Below, piece after piece: positions 1 to 7,955 of a stretch of DNA of 64,000 nt. Both the position numbers and the translations under genes were made by a program. The stretch spans positions 1 through 64,000 of the forward strand of contig JAIYDL010000021.1 of NCBI GenBank assembly GCA_027487515.1, written 5' to 3'. Every line of letters starts with the position of its first letter. Position 1 is the stretch's first letter. This stretch comes from Pseudomonadota bacterium (GTDB lineage Bacteria; Bdellovibrionota; Bacteriovoracia; Bacteriovoracales; Bacteriovoracaceae). Below the pieces are notes generated by a model. That model was given only the letters and a program-made list of their open reading frames with translations, had not been told where the DNA came from and did no database searches.

Positions 1-10
1 AAGTTTTCAT
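1..10 (-). CDS. Start of a gene running off the left edge
   Basis: On the minus strand an ATG occupies 10-8, followed by AAA ACT (Met-Lys-Thr), and is preceded by GAGGAGG five bases upstream (forward 16-22). This is one of the strongest Shine-Dalgarno sequences in the window, so I call a real gene start although only three codons are visible. A Met-Lys start suggests a possible signal peptide, but nothing can be said about function. It is divergent from the sulfatase-like gene. Confidence 0.55.
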
Positions 11-66
11 GTTATCCTCCTCAGGATGTTTATGATGAGAATCTTTTGATTCCCGTGTTTTGTGAG

Positions 67-77
67 GATAATATAAT
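67..77 (+). promoter_or_regulatory. Candidate -10 region upstream of the sulfatase-like gene
   Basis: GATAAT at 67-72 overlaps TATAAT at 72-77 in an AT-rich stretch of the divergent intergenic region. TTGATT at 46-51 lies 15 bases before the first and 20 before the second, so neither spacing is ideal. It would serve the plus-strand gene starting at 118 or 154. Confidence 0.35.
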
Positions 78-153
78 CTGACTCGCCGCAGCTTTCGAGT
101 TATATGTTTTGCGCAAGATGACGGCTAAGTCTATCCCATGTAAACTTACAAGC

Positions 154-1626
154 ATGGTAAAGCGACTAGGCCTCTTCTTCCTTTCGGGAGTATTGCTCTC
201 TTGCAGTTCTCCTCAAAAAGTAACACGGACACCTTCTATGAACTGTCGGGATTGCAACGTCATCGTCTTTAACTTCTCTTCACTCCACAAAGAGATCCTG
301 TCTCAGTACTCCGAGGGGTCTCCCCTCCTTCAGCTCAACGCCGGGCCCCCCGTTGTTTTCCAAAATCACCTCACGACCTCGAACTGGCCCTATCAGGCAC
401 TCGCCAGCCAGCACACCGGTCAGGATCTCAAAGAACATCGAGTGTTCAACAACTGGTATCACAACGACATCCATTGGAAAAAGTTCAACCTCAAGACCGA
501 CATCATCGATCCCAAGACACCGGTCCTTTTGGAACTGGCCAAAGAAAATGGAATGCGGACGATCTTCTGGGGCGGGAAGCCTCACCCGAGCTTCTACGAC
601 GGTGCCGTAGGATTTCACCGAGGCGCCGACGTCGTCGTCAAACGCTCCTTCCACTATCAGACAGATGTTCCCGAACTTTCGCAGCAGCTCGATTCGTCCG
701 GTCGGTTCTTCGCCTTTGTGAACATCACTCGGGTGCACTTCCCCCATCTCATTTTACCAGGAGGCTGGAGTCACCCGGAGTATCCACTTCCAAAGGATTC
801 TCAGATTCCGGCGACAGAGGAACTCTTCTGGGTCGAGAATAGCTTAGGGTGGAAGCGGCTTAACAAGCTCGTAGAAGCGAACCTCGACGCGTTCCCACCC
901 AATTTTTTGCGGAGGAAAAGCGAACAACGGGCGGCCTACTGGTACCTCGAAGCGGCACGCTTCCTTGACCGCGGGAGAGGGCGGGAAAATTTCCTGGCGC
1001 ACTATCGACGGGCGATCAAGTACTCCGAGGAAATGATCAACTCCGTGATCGAAGACCTCCGGCAGAAGAACTTGCTGCAGAAAACACTGATCGTGATCAC
1101 GGCGGATACCGGAGACAACCTCATGACCACGTACTTGGGTGATGACGGACACCGGTGGCACAACTACATCACCTACATGCAACAGACCCCAGAGTCGTTC
1201 TCCATCCCTTTGGTCTTTTATTTCCCGGAGTCCGAAAAAAAGTTGGACCTTCCCCCCCTAACGAACCATACCGACCTCATCCCAACATTCCAAGATCTGC
1301 TGGCCTGGAAATCTCGCGGCGCTTCGAGCGGTGAGAGCGTCTTCTCCGACGCCGTCTACGAGAGACGGTGGCTCCACTCTTTCAACTATAGACCAGGAAA
1401 GGCGCCGACGGTCTTTCTTCATAACAAGAACGGAGTCCTCGTCAATGAGGCAGGACACGGGGGAAGGTACTACGAAAAGTCGACGAAGAAGATTTTTTCA
1501 GCGGATGAGGAGCGCGAGGGATCTTCGGAGCTCCGTCGAGCGTCGGTGCCCTACCTCCCACTCTTAAACGATCCCGCGCTCTTGGAAATCAATGAAAAAA
1601 TCCGGGCCGAAACGCAGGCCCCGTGA
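154..1626 (+). CDS. Sulfatase/alkaline-phosphatase-superfamily lipoprotein, active site degenerate
   Basis: The 490-residue product starts with a lipoprotein signal (MVKRLGLFFLSGVLLSC, lipobox Cys17), so it should be anchored on the periplasmic side of a membrane. In-frame starts at 109 (TTG) and 118 (ATG) exist; I chose 154 because it puts the lipobox at the usual distance, although no clear ribosome site precedes any of them. The body has the sulfatase layout: an N-terminal strand (NVIVFNF), a TTSNWPYQALASQHTG segment where choline-sulfatase-like enzymes carry the nucleophile, and a C-terminal TLIVITADTGDN followed by GHRWHN. The family normally has Asp in the first strand and DHG in the later one; here these read N/S and DTG. 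I therefore infer a sulfatase-fold protein with an altered or lost metal site. The substrate is unknown. Confidence 0.7.
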   Translation: MVKRLGLFFLSGVLLSCSSPQKVTRTPSMNCRDCNVIVFNFSSLHKEILSQYSEGSPLLQLNAGPPVVFQNHLTTSNWPYQALASQHTGQDLKEHRVFNNWYHNDIHWKKFNLKTDIIDPKTPVLLELAKENGMRTIFWGGKPHPSFYDGAVGFHRGADVVVKRSFHYQTDVPELSQQLDSSGRFFAFVNITRVHFPHLILPGGWSHPEYPLPKDSQIPATEELFWVENSLGWKRLNKLVEANLDAFPPNFLRRKSEQRAAYWYLEAARFLDRGRGRENFLAHYRRAIKYSEEMINSVIEDLRQKNLLQKTLIVITADTGDNLMTTYLGDDGHRWHNYITYMQQTPESFSIPLVFYFPESEKKLDLPPLTNHTDLIPTFQDLLAWKSRGASSGESVFSDAVYERRWLHSFNYRPGKAPTVFLHNKNGVLVNEAGHGGRYYEKSTKKIFSADEEREGSSELRRASVPYLPLLNDPALLEINEKIRAETQAP

Positions 1627-1801
1627 AGGGAGTGACTGGGGGCCTTTAGAAGTTTCCTGAGATGGCTTTTCCTCTCTTTCGATCAAACCATATCACTCAA
1701 CCATCCTCTTAAAATCTTACAGTCCCCATCCAAATTGACAGCGGGCCTGGGATCTTGCTTTGCTCTAAGAGCGCCGACTTCAACGCTTCTAGGGGAACCT
1801 G

Positions 1802-3325
1802 ATGTCACCAACTTCAGTCATCGTTATCGGATTGATTATTTCTTTCTTCGCTCATCCGGCGCTGGCCCAGATAGAGAGCTTTAAGAGAGGCGTTCAAGTG
1901 AACTCGGATCTCATCGCCTTCCTCGAAGAGCACCGCTGTGAGATTGGCCTCGTTGCTGACTGCCAACGGTCTTTGAGTCCAAGTGGTGCTCGCAGATTGA
2001 AAGAGCTCTTCCGTGGCCTCGCCGGTTGGAAGCAAGACGCGTTCGAAGAGACCGAGCAGCGTGAGGACTGGGTCGCCGGAAAACCCGTCGTCACATCAAG
2101 AGGCCCGCGCTTCTCCATCCAGGAGGTCGAGCGCTATAACCCCAGAACTTTACGCCGTGGTCCTCACCTCCTCGTCACTCTGGCGGACGACCAGGAATCT
2201 CGAGACTACATTCGCCGCGCGGGGCTCGCAGCGGCGACCTACCTGGTGCTCTACGATAACATTCTGCGGCTCTCGGAACTCTTCTCCCGCGCCCGAAAGC
2301 TCCGATCCATCATCACCAATGACATGGGCCCAGAGGGCCAGCTCTTCTACGAAACGTTCCGGGCGACCCTCGACGAAAAACTCTGGGCGCGGACTTGCGC
2401 TTTGGTCGATTTTTTAGCGAAGACCACCGTGACTCCGGTCGTGATCCAGCGGTACGTGGAGAGCTCATTCACGGCCGTCGCCATCCGAGAAAAGAAGGGC
2501 CTGCTCGCACTCCGAGGCGCGCTTCTTGTAAGAAAACAGATTTCAGAGGCCCTGTTCTATGATCGCCTTGAAAAGGTGCTGATGATTCTCGGGCGAGTAT
2601 TCGGGAATGCCATCGGATCAATCCAGGTCCGATCGGGGAAGCTGAAGCCCCTCGCCTCGGATGGAGACTTCCTCGCGGCGACCCGAGGAAAGCTCAAGCC
2701 CCTGGACATTCTCTTCGAGCGCACGCCCTTCCGCCTGACTGACAAATTCATCCCGGGGTACTTTGGCCACGTGGCCCTCTGGCTTGGATCACCGGCGGAA
2801 CTGGCCGCCATGACTGCGGATTTCCAAGGGGCCCAGATCCCCCTCCTCGCCCACCCTGAGGCACGTCTACACCTCGAGAAATTGGCCAGCGGGAAACTCA
2901 TCGCCGAGGCCCTGAGAGCGCCGGGAGTCACGCTGAATCCGCTGGAAAACTTCCTCGATGTGGATGACTTTTTAGTCCTCCGCCCCGCACCGGTGCGCGG
3001 TCTTGGTGATCATGTCTTAAGGGCCCTTCGGCTCCTTGGTCGGCCCTATGATTTTAGCTACGACATCGAGACCGAAGGGTCGCTGATCTGCTCCGAGCTC
3101 ATCTATCGAGTGTTCGAAGAAGAAGACTGGCCCACGTCTTGGGAGCTCGGTCGCCGGACCATGAACCCAGATCAGGTTGCAGAGAAGGCCCTCCGAGATG
3201 ACTACGAACCCATCCTCTTTTACAAGGATGGAAAGGAAGTGGGCGAAGACCTACGGCGCGTCCTTCGTGGGACCCTCGAGGGACAAAGGAAAGAGTTCCC
3301 GTCGTACCTTCACCATCCACCATAA
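1802..3325 (+). CDS. Secreted YiiX-like permuted papain-fold hydrolase
   Basis: 507 residues with an N-terminal signal peptide (MSPTSVIVIGLIISFFAHPALAQ) and AGGGGAACCTG before the ATG as ribosome site. The C-terminal third (about residues 300-480) matches the YiiX/YebB permuted NlpC/P60-papain family: GHVALWLGS carries the likely catalytic His, and SLICSELIYRVF the catalytic Cys, in the order expected for the permuted fold. Family members act on amide or ester bonds in lipids or peptidoglycan. The N-terminal 300 residues are helical-looking and not recognised. The gene ends 75 bp inside the 3' end of the ceramidase-like gene on the other strand. The 175-bp gap upstream contains a TTGACA at 1735 but no matching -10 at normal spacing. 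Confidence 0.7.
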   Translation: MSPTSVIVIGLIISFFAHPALAQIESFKRGVQVNSDLIAFLEEHRCEIGLVADCQRSLSPSGARRLKELFRGLAGWKQDAFEETEQREDWVAGKPVVTSRGPRFSIQEVERYNPRTLRRGPHLLVTLADDQESRDYIRRAGLAAATYLVLYDNILRLSELFSRARKLRSIITNDMGPEGQLFYETFRATLDEKLWARTCALVDFLAKTTVTPVVIQRYVESSFTAVAIREKKGLLALRGALLVRKQISEALFYDRLEKVLMILGRVFGNAIGSIQVRSGKLKPLASDGDFLAATRGKLKPLDILFERTPFRLTDKFIPGYFGHVALWLGSPAELAAMTADFQGAQIPLLAHPEARLHLEKLASGKLIAEALRAPGVTLNPLENFLDVDDFLVLRPAPVRGLGDHVLRALRLLGRPYDFSYDIETEGSLICSELIYRVFEEEDWPTSWELGRRTMNPDQVAEKALRDDYEPILFYKDGKEVGEDLRRVLRGTLEGQRKEFPSYLHHPP

Positions 3326-4042
3326 GGCGAAGAGGCCAAGGGCCGCGAGAAAGTGCTTGAGAGAGTGACCACTGAAGAGCTCACGGGTGGCCATGAAAAT
3401 TTCCTGGTCTCTAACCTCACTCCATTTCGCGAGACCGTAGCAGAAAAGACAGACCGCAAACCCACTCCGGTGACTGTACCGGGAGCGGAAGAGTGTGAGG
3501 ATGAGGGGAATCGTCAGGAAGGAACTGAACTGGATCCAGAAGTAGAAGCGGAGGTCCGTGGTCATGACCCAGATGAGAATGCTCGCGGCGCCAGTGAGAA
3601 GCGCCGGCAGAAGAGCGCGCTGGAATCGGTGGTCAACGTATTCGGCAAGGAGGATCACGTAGAGGGCCATGAACCCTGTGCTCATCGGGAGTCGGTCCCA
3701 GATCAAAGACTGATCATCGGGGTCCCAGTGGTAGTAGGCAGACCCCGGGGCCACAAGTAAAACACTGAGAAACAGCCAGAACCAGGACCAGCGCGTGGGT
3801 GCGGTACGGAGGCGAGGAACCTGGCGTAGACCCAGGATGCCTGCGGCAGCGAAGAACACATTCGTTACGACGTCCATGGCGTTTGGGATCCCGAAGAGGA
3901 TCCGGGAATCCGCGAAGAGATGGAAACGCTGATCCTGTGTGATCACCGGACGAAGGAAGAGAACGAGGAACATCCCTAAGAAGGCAAGAAGAATGACACT
4001 CAGTTTTAAGACCCGATGTTTCGAGGAGGTCAAAGGAGACAC
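3251..4042 (-). CDS. Alkaline-ceramidase-like (CREST superfamily) membrane protein
   Basis: 263 residues with about seven hydrophobic segments. Recognition rests on the bacterial phytoceramidase-like pattern: HLFADSRILFGIPNAMDV near the N-terminus, SAYYHWDPDDQSLIWDRLPM in the middle (Ser and His separated by three residues, plus Asp) and GHSLKHFLAA near the C-terminus. These supply the Ser, Asp and three His of the CREST superfamily zinc-dependent hydrolases, so amide-lipid hydrolysis in the membrane is likely but the substrate is unknown. It is the downstream partner of slyX (5 bp apart, same strand), and its 3' end overlaps tail-to-tail with the papain-fold hydrolase gene by 75 bp. Confidence 0.7.
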   Translation of the reverse strand: MSPLTSSKHRVLKLSVILLAFLGMFLVLFLRPVITQDQRFHLFADSRILFGIPNAMDVVTNVFFAAAGILGLRQVPRLRTAPTRWSWFWLFLSVLLVAPGSAYYHWDPDDQSLIWDRLPMSTGFMALYVILLAEYVDHRFQRALLPALLTGAASILIWVMTTDLRFYFWIQFSSFLTIPLILTLFRSRYSHRSGFAVCLFCYGLAKWSEVRDQEIFMATRELFSGHSLKHFLAALGLFALWWMVKVRRELFPLSLEGPTKDAP

Positions 4043-4047
4043 CGTGG

Positions 4048-4254
4048 TTAGTAGTGAGGAGGAACGTCGTCTTTAAGGGATCGAGTGCCGCTGACGCCCC
4101 CTTCCGTGTTCAGAGACCGCTTCAAGTCCAGGATCTCTTTCTCTAGCCTTTCGATGGTTTTTTGCTGGGCCACGACAATTCCGTTGAGTTGTTGGAGAAA
4201 ATCCTCCTGGTGGGAGTAGCGGATCTCAAGCTCAATCAATCTTTCTTCGGTCAT
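4048..4254 (-). CDS. slyX: SlyX family protein
   Basis: 68 residues. It starts with a coiled-coil (EERLIELEIRYSHQEDFLQQLN...QQKTIERLEKEI) and ends with DVPPHY, the PPHY tail that marks SlyX proteins. The ATG is preceded by AAAGGAG at suitable spacing. SlyX is a widespread small cytoplasmic protein of unclear role. It is likely co-transcribed with the ceramidase-like gene that follows after 5 bp. Confidence 0.85.
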   Translation of the reverse strand: MTEERLIELEIRYSHQEDFLQQLNGIVVAQQKTIERLEKEILDLKRSLNTEGGVSGTRSLKDDVPPHY

Positions 4255-4369
4255 CGTTCGCTCCTTTCATCAGGAGGTAGCCTAACACAGGTCGGCACTG
4301 CCATCAAACCCCAAGGAGTTAAGGAAATGTAAGTACCGACCTCGAGCGCTCTCGTGAGATGCTCCCGAC

Positions 4370-5242
4370 ATGAGACACTTTCTTCTTCTCATCCTCTGCA
4401 TCTGCGCGCTGACTCCTGCCCAGGGCCAGGCCGAACCTAGGATTTGTGAGCGAAGCGAATCGAAGACCGAGGCCTTCTGGCGCAACCGCGTCGATGATCG
4501 AATCCTCGCACTCACGAGAGGTCAATCGCCCCAAACGGCCAACGCCACCATCACCATGAGCTACCTTGAACTCTTCCGGGCACCATCCCGATCGAAGGCG
4601 GCGAGCTTCATGGGGTACGTCTACGCCAACGCTTCCCATCACCTCGGACGACTGGTCCGGTTCAGCGCTTGGCCAGAAAGACACCCCCTCAAGGACCGAG
4701 ACCGAGAGCTCGTCAAAGGCTCAACCCTTCGCTTCCTCTCGGAAGCAATGCCCGGAGAACTTTCCACGCGGCTCATGTTTTACAGTTTAGATCTTTACCG
4801 AGAGCTTGCCTGGAGTCTCAGTGCGGCAGCGGCTTGCGGGAACGCCTACGCAGCAGGTCTCGTGAGTGACCCGGCCCTCTCGGCCGCCTTCACTTCGTCA
4901 TCGACCGAAGACTTCGTCCAGAGCTTCATCCACTTCGAGCAGACGTACCTTCAGGGCAAGATGTACCGGGACCTTTTGATCGGCACCGCCGCGAGAGCGA
5001 GAGTCTTGGATCAGATGCGATTTGTTTCTTTCAACGGAGAAGAGCAGCTCTCCTTTGACGCTTGGTGCTCCCGCCGCGATTGCCAAACCAGCTCCTTTGA
5101 TTTGAAGAATCGCGTGGCCTTCGATGTCTCAGCAGTTCTTGACGAGCTCGCGGTGACCAAGGCCTCCCGCCCCGTTCTTTGGGAGCGGATCCGTGGTTCA
5201 CGCGTCGAAGCGACCGCCCGGATTTTCCTCCCCGAGGAGTGA
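4370..5242 (+). CDS. Secreted protein of unknown function
   Basis: 290 residues with a signal peptide (MRHFLLLILCICALTPAQGQA). I recognise no family. The mature part is mostly helical in appearance, with Cys residues (RICERSE, AACGN, WCSRRDCQ) that could form periplasmic disulfides. No good ribosome site precedes the ATG at 4370. The last 45 bp overlap the 3' end of the HAD hydrolase gene on the opposite strand. Confidence 0.6.
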   Translation: MRHFLLLILCICALTPAQGQAEPRICERSESKTEAFWRNRVDDRILALTRGQSPQTANATITMSYLELFRAPSRSKAASFMGYVYANASHHLGRLVRFSAWPERHPLKDRDRELVKGSTLRFLSEAMPGELSTRLMFYSLDLYRELAWSLSAAAACGNAYAAGLVSDPALSAAFTSSSTEDFVQSFIHFEQTYLQGKMYRDLLIGTAARARVLDQMRFVSFNGEEQLSFDAWCSRRDCQTSSFDLKNRVAFDVSAVLDELAVTKASRPVLWERIRGSRVEATARIFLPEE

Positions 5243-5833
5243 GGTGGCGCTGTTGACCTCGAACAGGTAGGTCCCCATGCCGAGGGCCTCGGCGGCAAGA
5301 ATGTTCTCGATCCTGTCATCGAAGAAAATAACCTGCTCGGGACTCCTCTGAATCTCTCCCAAGACATGGGCATAGATCTTGGGATCCGGTTTCACTAACC
5401 CAAGGTCCGCAGAAAAAAAGACGTGGTGAAAGAGAGAGAAGACCGGGTTTGCGGCGGAGATTGACCGGGCCAGGTCGCGGGGTAAGTTCGAAAGGACTCC
5501 CAGCTGTTTACCTGCGGTGCGGAGGCGCTCAACGTAGCGGATGGTCTGGAGATTCATCCGACCCCAGCCTTCGATATCCGTGCTGATCAGTTCCTCAATC
5601 AGCGAGGGCGAAAGCGACCGACCAGCAACTCTTGACCAGTACTCACTTCCACTGCACCCCAGATCATACGGCTTCCGGTGCTTCCAGTAGGCTTCCTTAC
5701 ACTCCTTAAGAGAGAGCCCTAGGAGTCCCGCCATCCGGAGAAGGGAAGCCTCCGTTTGCGCGAGCGAAAGGACGTCGGCGTAGTCAAAGAGAAAGTAGGA
5801 GTAGCGAGAGAAATCGCTCCCTCTAAAGCTCAT
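5198..5833 (-). CDS. HAD-superfamily hydrolase (YihX/GPH-like phosphatase)
   Basis: 211 residues from the ATG at 5833, which lies inside the last codons of metG (11-bp overlap), suggesting translational coupling; an in-frame ATG at 5887 would lie deeper in metG. HAD motifs are in order: motif I YFLFDYADVL (nucleophile Asp present, but the second Asp of DxD is replaced, as in YihX-type proteins), motif II VLSNLP, motif III Lys in LVKPDPKIY, motif IV IFFDDRIENILAA. The helical cap lies between I and II. It probably dephosphorylates a small cytoplasmic phosphoester. The 3' end overlaps the secreted-protein gene by 45 bp. Confidence 0.8.
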   Translation of the reverse strand: MSFRGSDFSRYSYFLFDYADVLSLAQTEASLLRMAGLLGLSLKECKEAYWKHRKPYDLGCSGSEYWSRVAGRSLSPSLIEELISTDIEGWGRMNLQTIRYVERLRTAGKQLGVLSNLPRDLARSISAANPVFSLFHHVFFSADLGLVKPDPKIYAHVLGEIQRSPEQVIFFDDRIENILAAEALGMGTYLFEVNSATSLLGEENPGGRFDA

Positions 5834-7760
5834 CTTCGACGGCGCCCTCAGCGGCCGGGAAGTAGCGAAGCTTCTCGCCCACGGCATGGCCCACGGGGAG
5901 ACCAGTTCCGAGTTCGTCCAAGCTCCAGACCGACTCTGGAAGATTGAGGCTTTGCCGAACCCGATCCATGGTCTGAGGCGCGAAGGGATACAGGAGGATC
6001 ATGAGATTTTTTAAAACGTAGAAAGAGCTGTAGAGGCCATCTTTGCGGCCCTGGAGGTCGGCGCGGTCATCGTGGGGTTTATGCTGAACGAATAGACTAT
6101 TAATCAGGCGCGCGTAGTTCTCGATCTGACCCAAGAGTGTGAGGTACTCGGCTTTTTCCATGTTCTTCACGTAGAGCTGGACGATCTTGAGGGTCTCTTT
6201 TTCGACTTTTTCTAGAAGTTTCCCATCGGGCACGAGTCCGTCGAACTTAGAATTCGCAGCGGCGATGGGTTTTTCAATCGCTGCGTTCATCGGTCCGGCG
6301 AGAAACTTGTTACGCTCTTTCAAGGTCTCGAAGTCAAAGTTCGACTGCTTCTCTGGAAGCCCCAGGGTTGAGAGGTAGTAGCGGATCTGGTCAGGATCGT
6401 ACCCAAACTCTTCGAGGAGCTGGTCACCGCTATAGAAGTTTCCGCGGGACTTGCTCATCTTCTCACCGTCGACCATCAGGTGGTAGACACTAAAGACATC
6501 CGTGAGTGCGAACTCTCCTGCCTGCGGAAGACGGTGGATTTCACTCTGCGTCCCGAACCACATGGCCCCTTGCATGAGGACATAGAAGTACACATTATCC
6601 TGACCCAGGAACTGATAGATCCGGGACTCCGGGTCCTTCCAAAACCGCTCAAACTCCTGCGGGTCACGCCCCTTCTCCTTGAGTGCCAGCTTCGTAAAGG
6701 AGATCGGTGCGATGAGAGAATCAGGCCAGACATAAAGCGTCTTCCCCGAGAGCTCTGGATCGATCTCCGGAGGAACCGGGATCCCCCAGGTCACATCTCG
6801 AGTGATCGAGCGGTGGGCCCAGCCGTCCATGAGCTGGCAGGGAACTCCCCTCTCCTCCAGAAGCTTTAGGCCCGTCGCAAAATCGGCCTTGGTCTCGAAC
6901 TGGACGACGACTTTTTTTCCCGGCGCGTACCGGCTTTTATGGGCCGGAAGCGTTGGACGAATCTCCTTAAAGAGAGGCTCGTGGGTATTGTCGAATTGGA
7001 ACGCGGGACGCACCGTTTCGAAGACTTCGTTGAACACTCCCTTGCGCCACTTGTTCTGCTTCGACTTGATCCAGTCGGTCAGCTGGTCAGAGACCTTCCA
7101 CAGGTCGAGCCACCAGTGCACCGTCTCCCGAAGCTCCGGAGCGGCGTCGGAGAGGCTAGACTTCGGATGGATCAACTGCGCGGGATCAAACTGGGTCCCG
7201 CAGACTTCACAGGAATCACTGTAAGCGCTTTCATTGGAGCATTGAGTGTTCGGACATTTTCCGGTGACGTTCCGGTCTTGGAGGAAGCGGCCCAGTTTAG
7301 GATCAAACCACTGCTTCGAGGATTTCTTCTCCAGCATTTCGTTCTTCCAGAGTTTCCGGAGAAAGTCCTGGCAGAGCTCCGCATGCATGGGGTAGAGGTC
7401 GGGCCGAGATGTGCCGGAGAAGACGTCGAAAGAAATGCCGTACCGGTCGATGGTCGTCTTCTGCCGCTCATGAATGAGGTCGATGAACTCCCGCACCGGA
7501 AGATTGCTCTTTAGGGCCGCGACCTCGGAGGTCGAACCATGGTCGTCGTTCCCGCTCACGAAGAGAACGTTCTCGGGTCCGATGAGCATCCGAAGGTACC
7601 GAGCAAGGATGTCCGGAGGAACCATCGCCCCGGCCAGGTGGCCTAGGTGGAGGGGGCCATTGGCATAGGGCATCCCGGCCGTGACGACCGCGGACCGGGG
7701 CCGCGACAATCGTTCGAGGACTTCTTTCACGTTACTTGGGGGCGTAAAGGGCTTATTCAT
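5823..7760 (-). CDS. metG: Methionyl-tRNA synthetase
   Basis: 645 residues, class I synthetase charging tRNA-Met. The HIGH signature is HLGH at 38-41 (PYANGPLHLGHLAG) and KMSKS is at 434-438. A zinc knuckle has Cys169, Cys174, Cys184 and Cys187. The C-terminal EMAP-like tRNA-binding extension of the E. coli type is absent. Between the usual WLKxGL-like segment and RDVTWGIPVP there is about 60 extra residues (roughly 250-312, including KKVVVQFETKADFATGL) that I do not recognise from standard MetRS. Downstream, the HAD gene is coupled by an 11-bp overlap. A -10-like TACAAT sits only 7 bases before the ATG. Confidence 0.95.
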   Translation of the reverse strand: MNKPFTPPSNVKEVLERLSRPRSAVVTAGMPYANGPLHLGHLAGAMVPPDILARYLRMLIGPENVLFVSGNDDHGSTSEVAALKSNLPVREFIDLIHERQKTTIDRYGISFDVFSGTSRPDLYPMHAELCQDFLRKLWKNEMLEKKSSKQWFDPKLGRFLQDRNVTGKCPNTQCSNESAYSDSCEVCGTQFDPAQLIHPKSSLSDAAPELRETVHWWLDLWKVSDQLTDWIKSKQNKWRKGVFNEVFETVRPAFQFDNTHEPLFKEIRPTLPAHKSRYAPGKKVVVQFETKADFATGLKLLEERGVPCQLMDGWAHRSITRDVTWGIPVPPEIDPELSGKTLYVWPDSLIAPISFTKLALKEKGRDPQEFERFWKDPESRIYQFLGQDNVYFYVLMQGAMWFGTQSEIHRLPQAGEFALTDVFSVYHLMVDGEKMSKSRGNFYSGDQLLEEFGYDPDQIRYYLSTLGLPEKQSNFDFETLKERNKFLAGPMNAAIEKPIAAANSKFDGLVPDGKLLEKVEKETLKIVQLYVKNMEKAEYLTLLGQIENYARLINSLFVQHKPHDDRADLQGRKDGLYSSFYVLKNLMILLYPFAPQTMDRVRQSLNLPESVWSLDELGTGLPVGHAVGEKLRYFPAAEGAVEDEL

Positions 7761-7767
7761 GGGGATT

Positions 7768-7773
7768 ATTGTA
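7768..7773 (-). promoter_or_regulatory. Candidate -10 box of metG, next to the start codon
   Basis: On the minus strand TACAAT is followed after 7 bases by the metG ATG (7760), and no Shine-Dalgarno sequence is visible. If used, the transcript would start at or within a base or two of the ATG. The -35 is weak (TGTATT at 17 bases). Confidence 0.35.
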
Positions 7774-7883
7774 AAGGATCAAATGCAGGGAATACATGAA
7801 AATGTCGCGAGACCAGGTTTAGGGCGAGAAATCTGAAGTTTGAAATCCTGTGAGAAAGAAGTATGTATTTGTGATCAAAAAAT

Positions 7884-7937
7884 GGCGGGCCCTGGCCACA
7901 GCTTACGCACTCTTGCTGCGTCCTGGCAATCGTCGCC
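7884..7937 (+). promoter_or_regulatory. Structured leader (long imperfect hairpin) before the bicarbonate permease
   Basis: Nested complementary segments: GGCG (7884-7887) with CGCC (7934-7937), GCCA (7895-7898) with TGGC (7924-7927), and ACGCA (7905-7909) with TGCGT (7917-7921), with a 7-base terminal loop. The hairpin ends 8 bases before the ribosome site AGAGGA (7946-7951) of the permease gene. The location suggests control of translation or a small RNA. It does not match any riboswitch class I know. Confidence 0.4.
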
Positions 7938-7955
7938 TACTTTCTAGAGGACAGC

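Noticed and set aside
1735-1763. Promoter for the papain-fold hydrolase gene (TTGACA)
   Set aside because: A perfect TTGACA is present, but the hexamer 17 bases later is CTTTGC; no acceptable -10 lies at 16-18 bases.
5754-5947. Small plus-strand open frame across the HAD/metG junction
   Set aside because: It lies opposite two coupled real genes and encodes an Arg/Pro-rich product typical of shadow frames.
7884-7937. Signal recognition particle (4.5S) RNA or tmRNA in the permease leader
   Set aside because: Neither strand has the GGAAGG-type SRP loop, and no tRNA-like end is present; the stems fit only a local hairpin.
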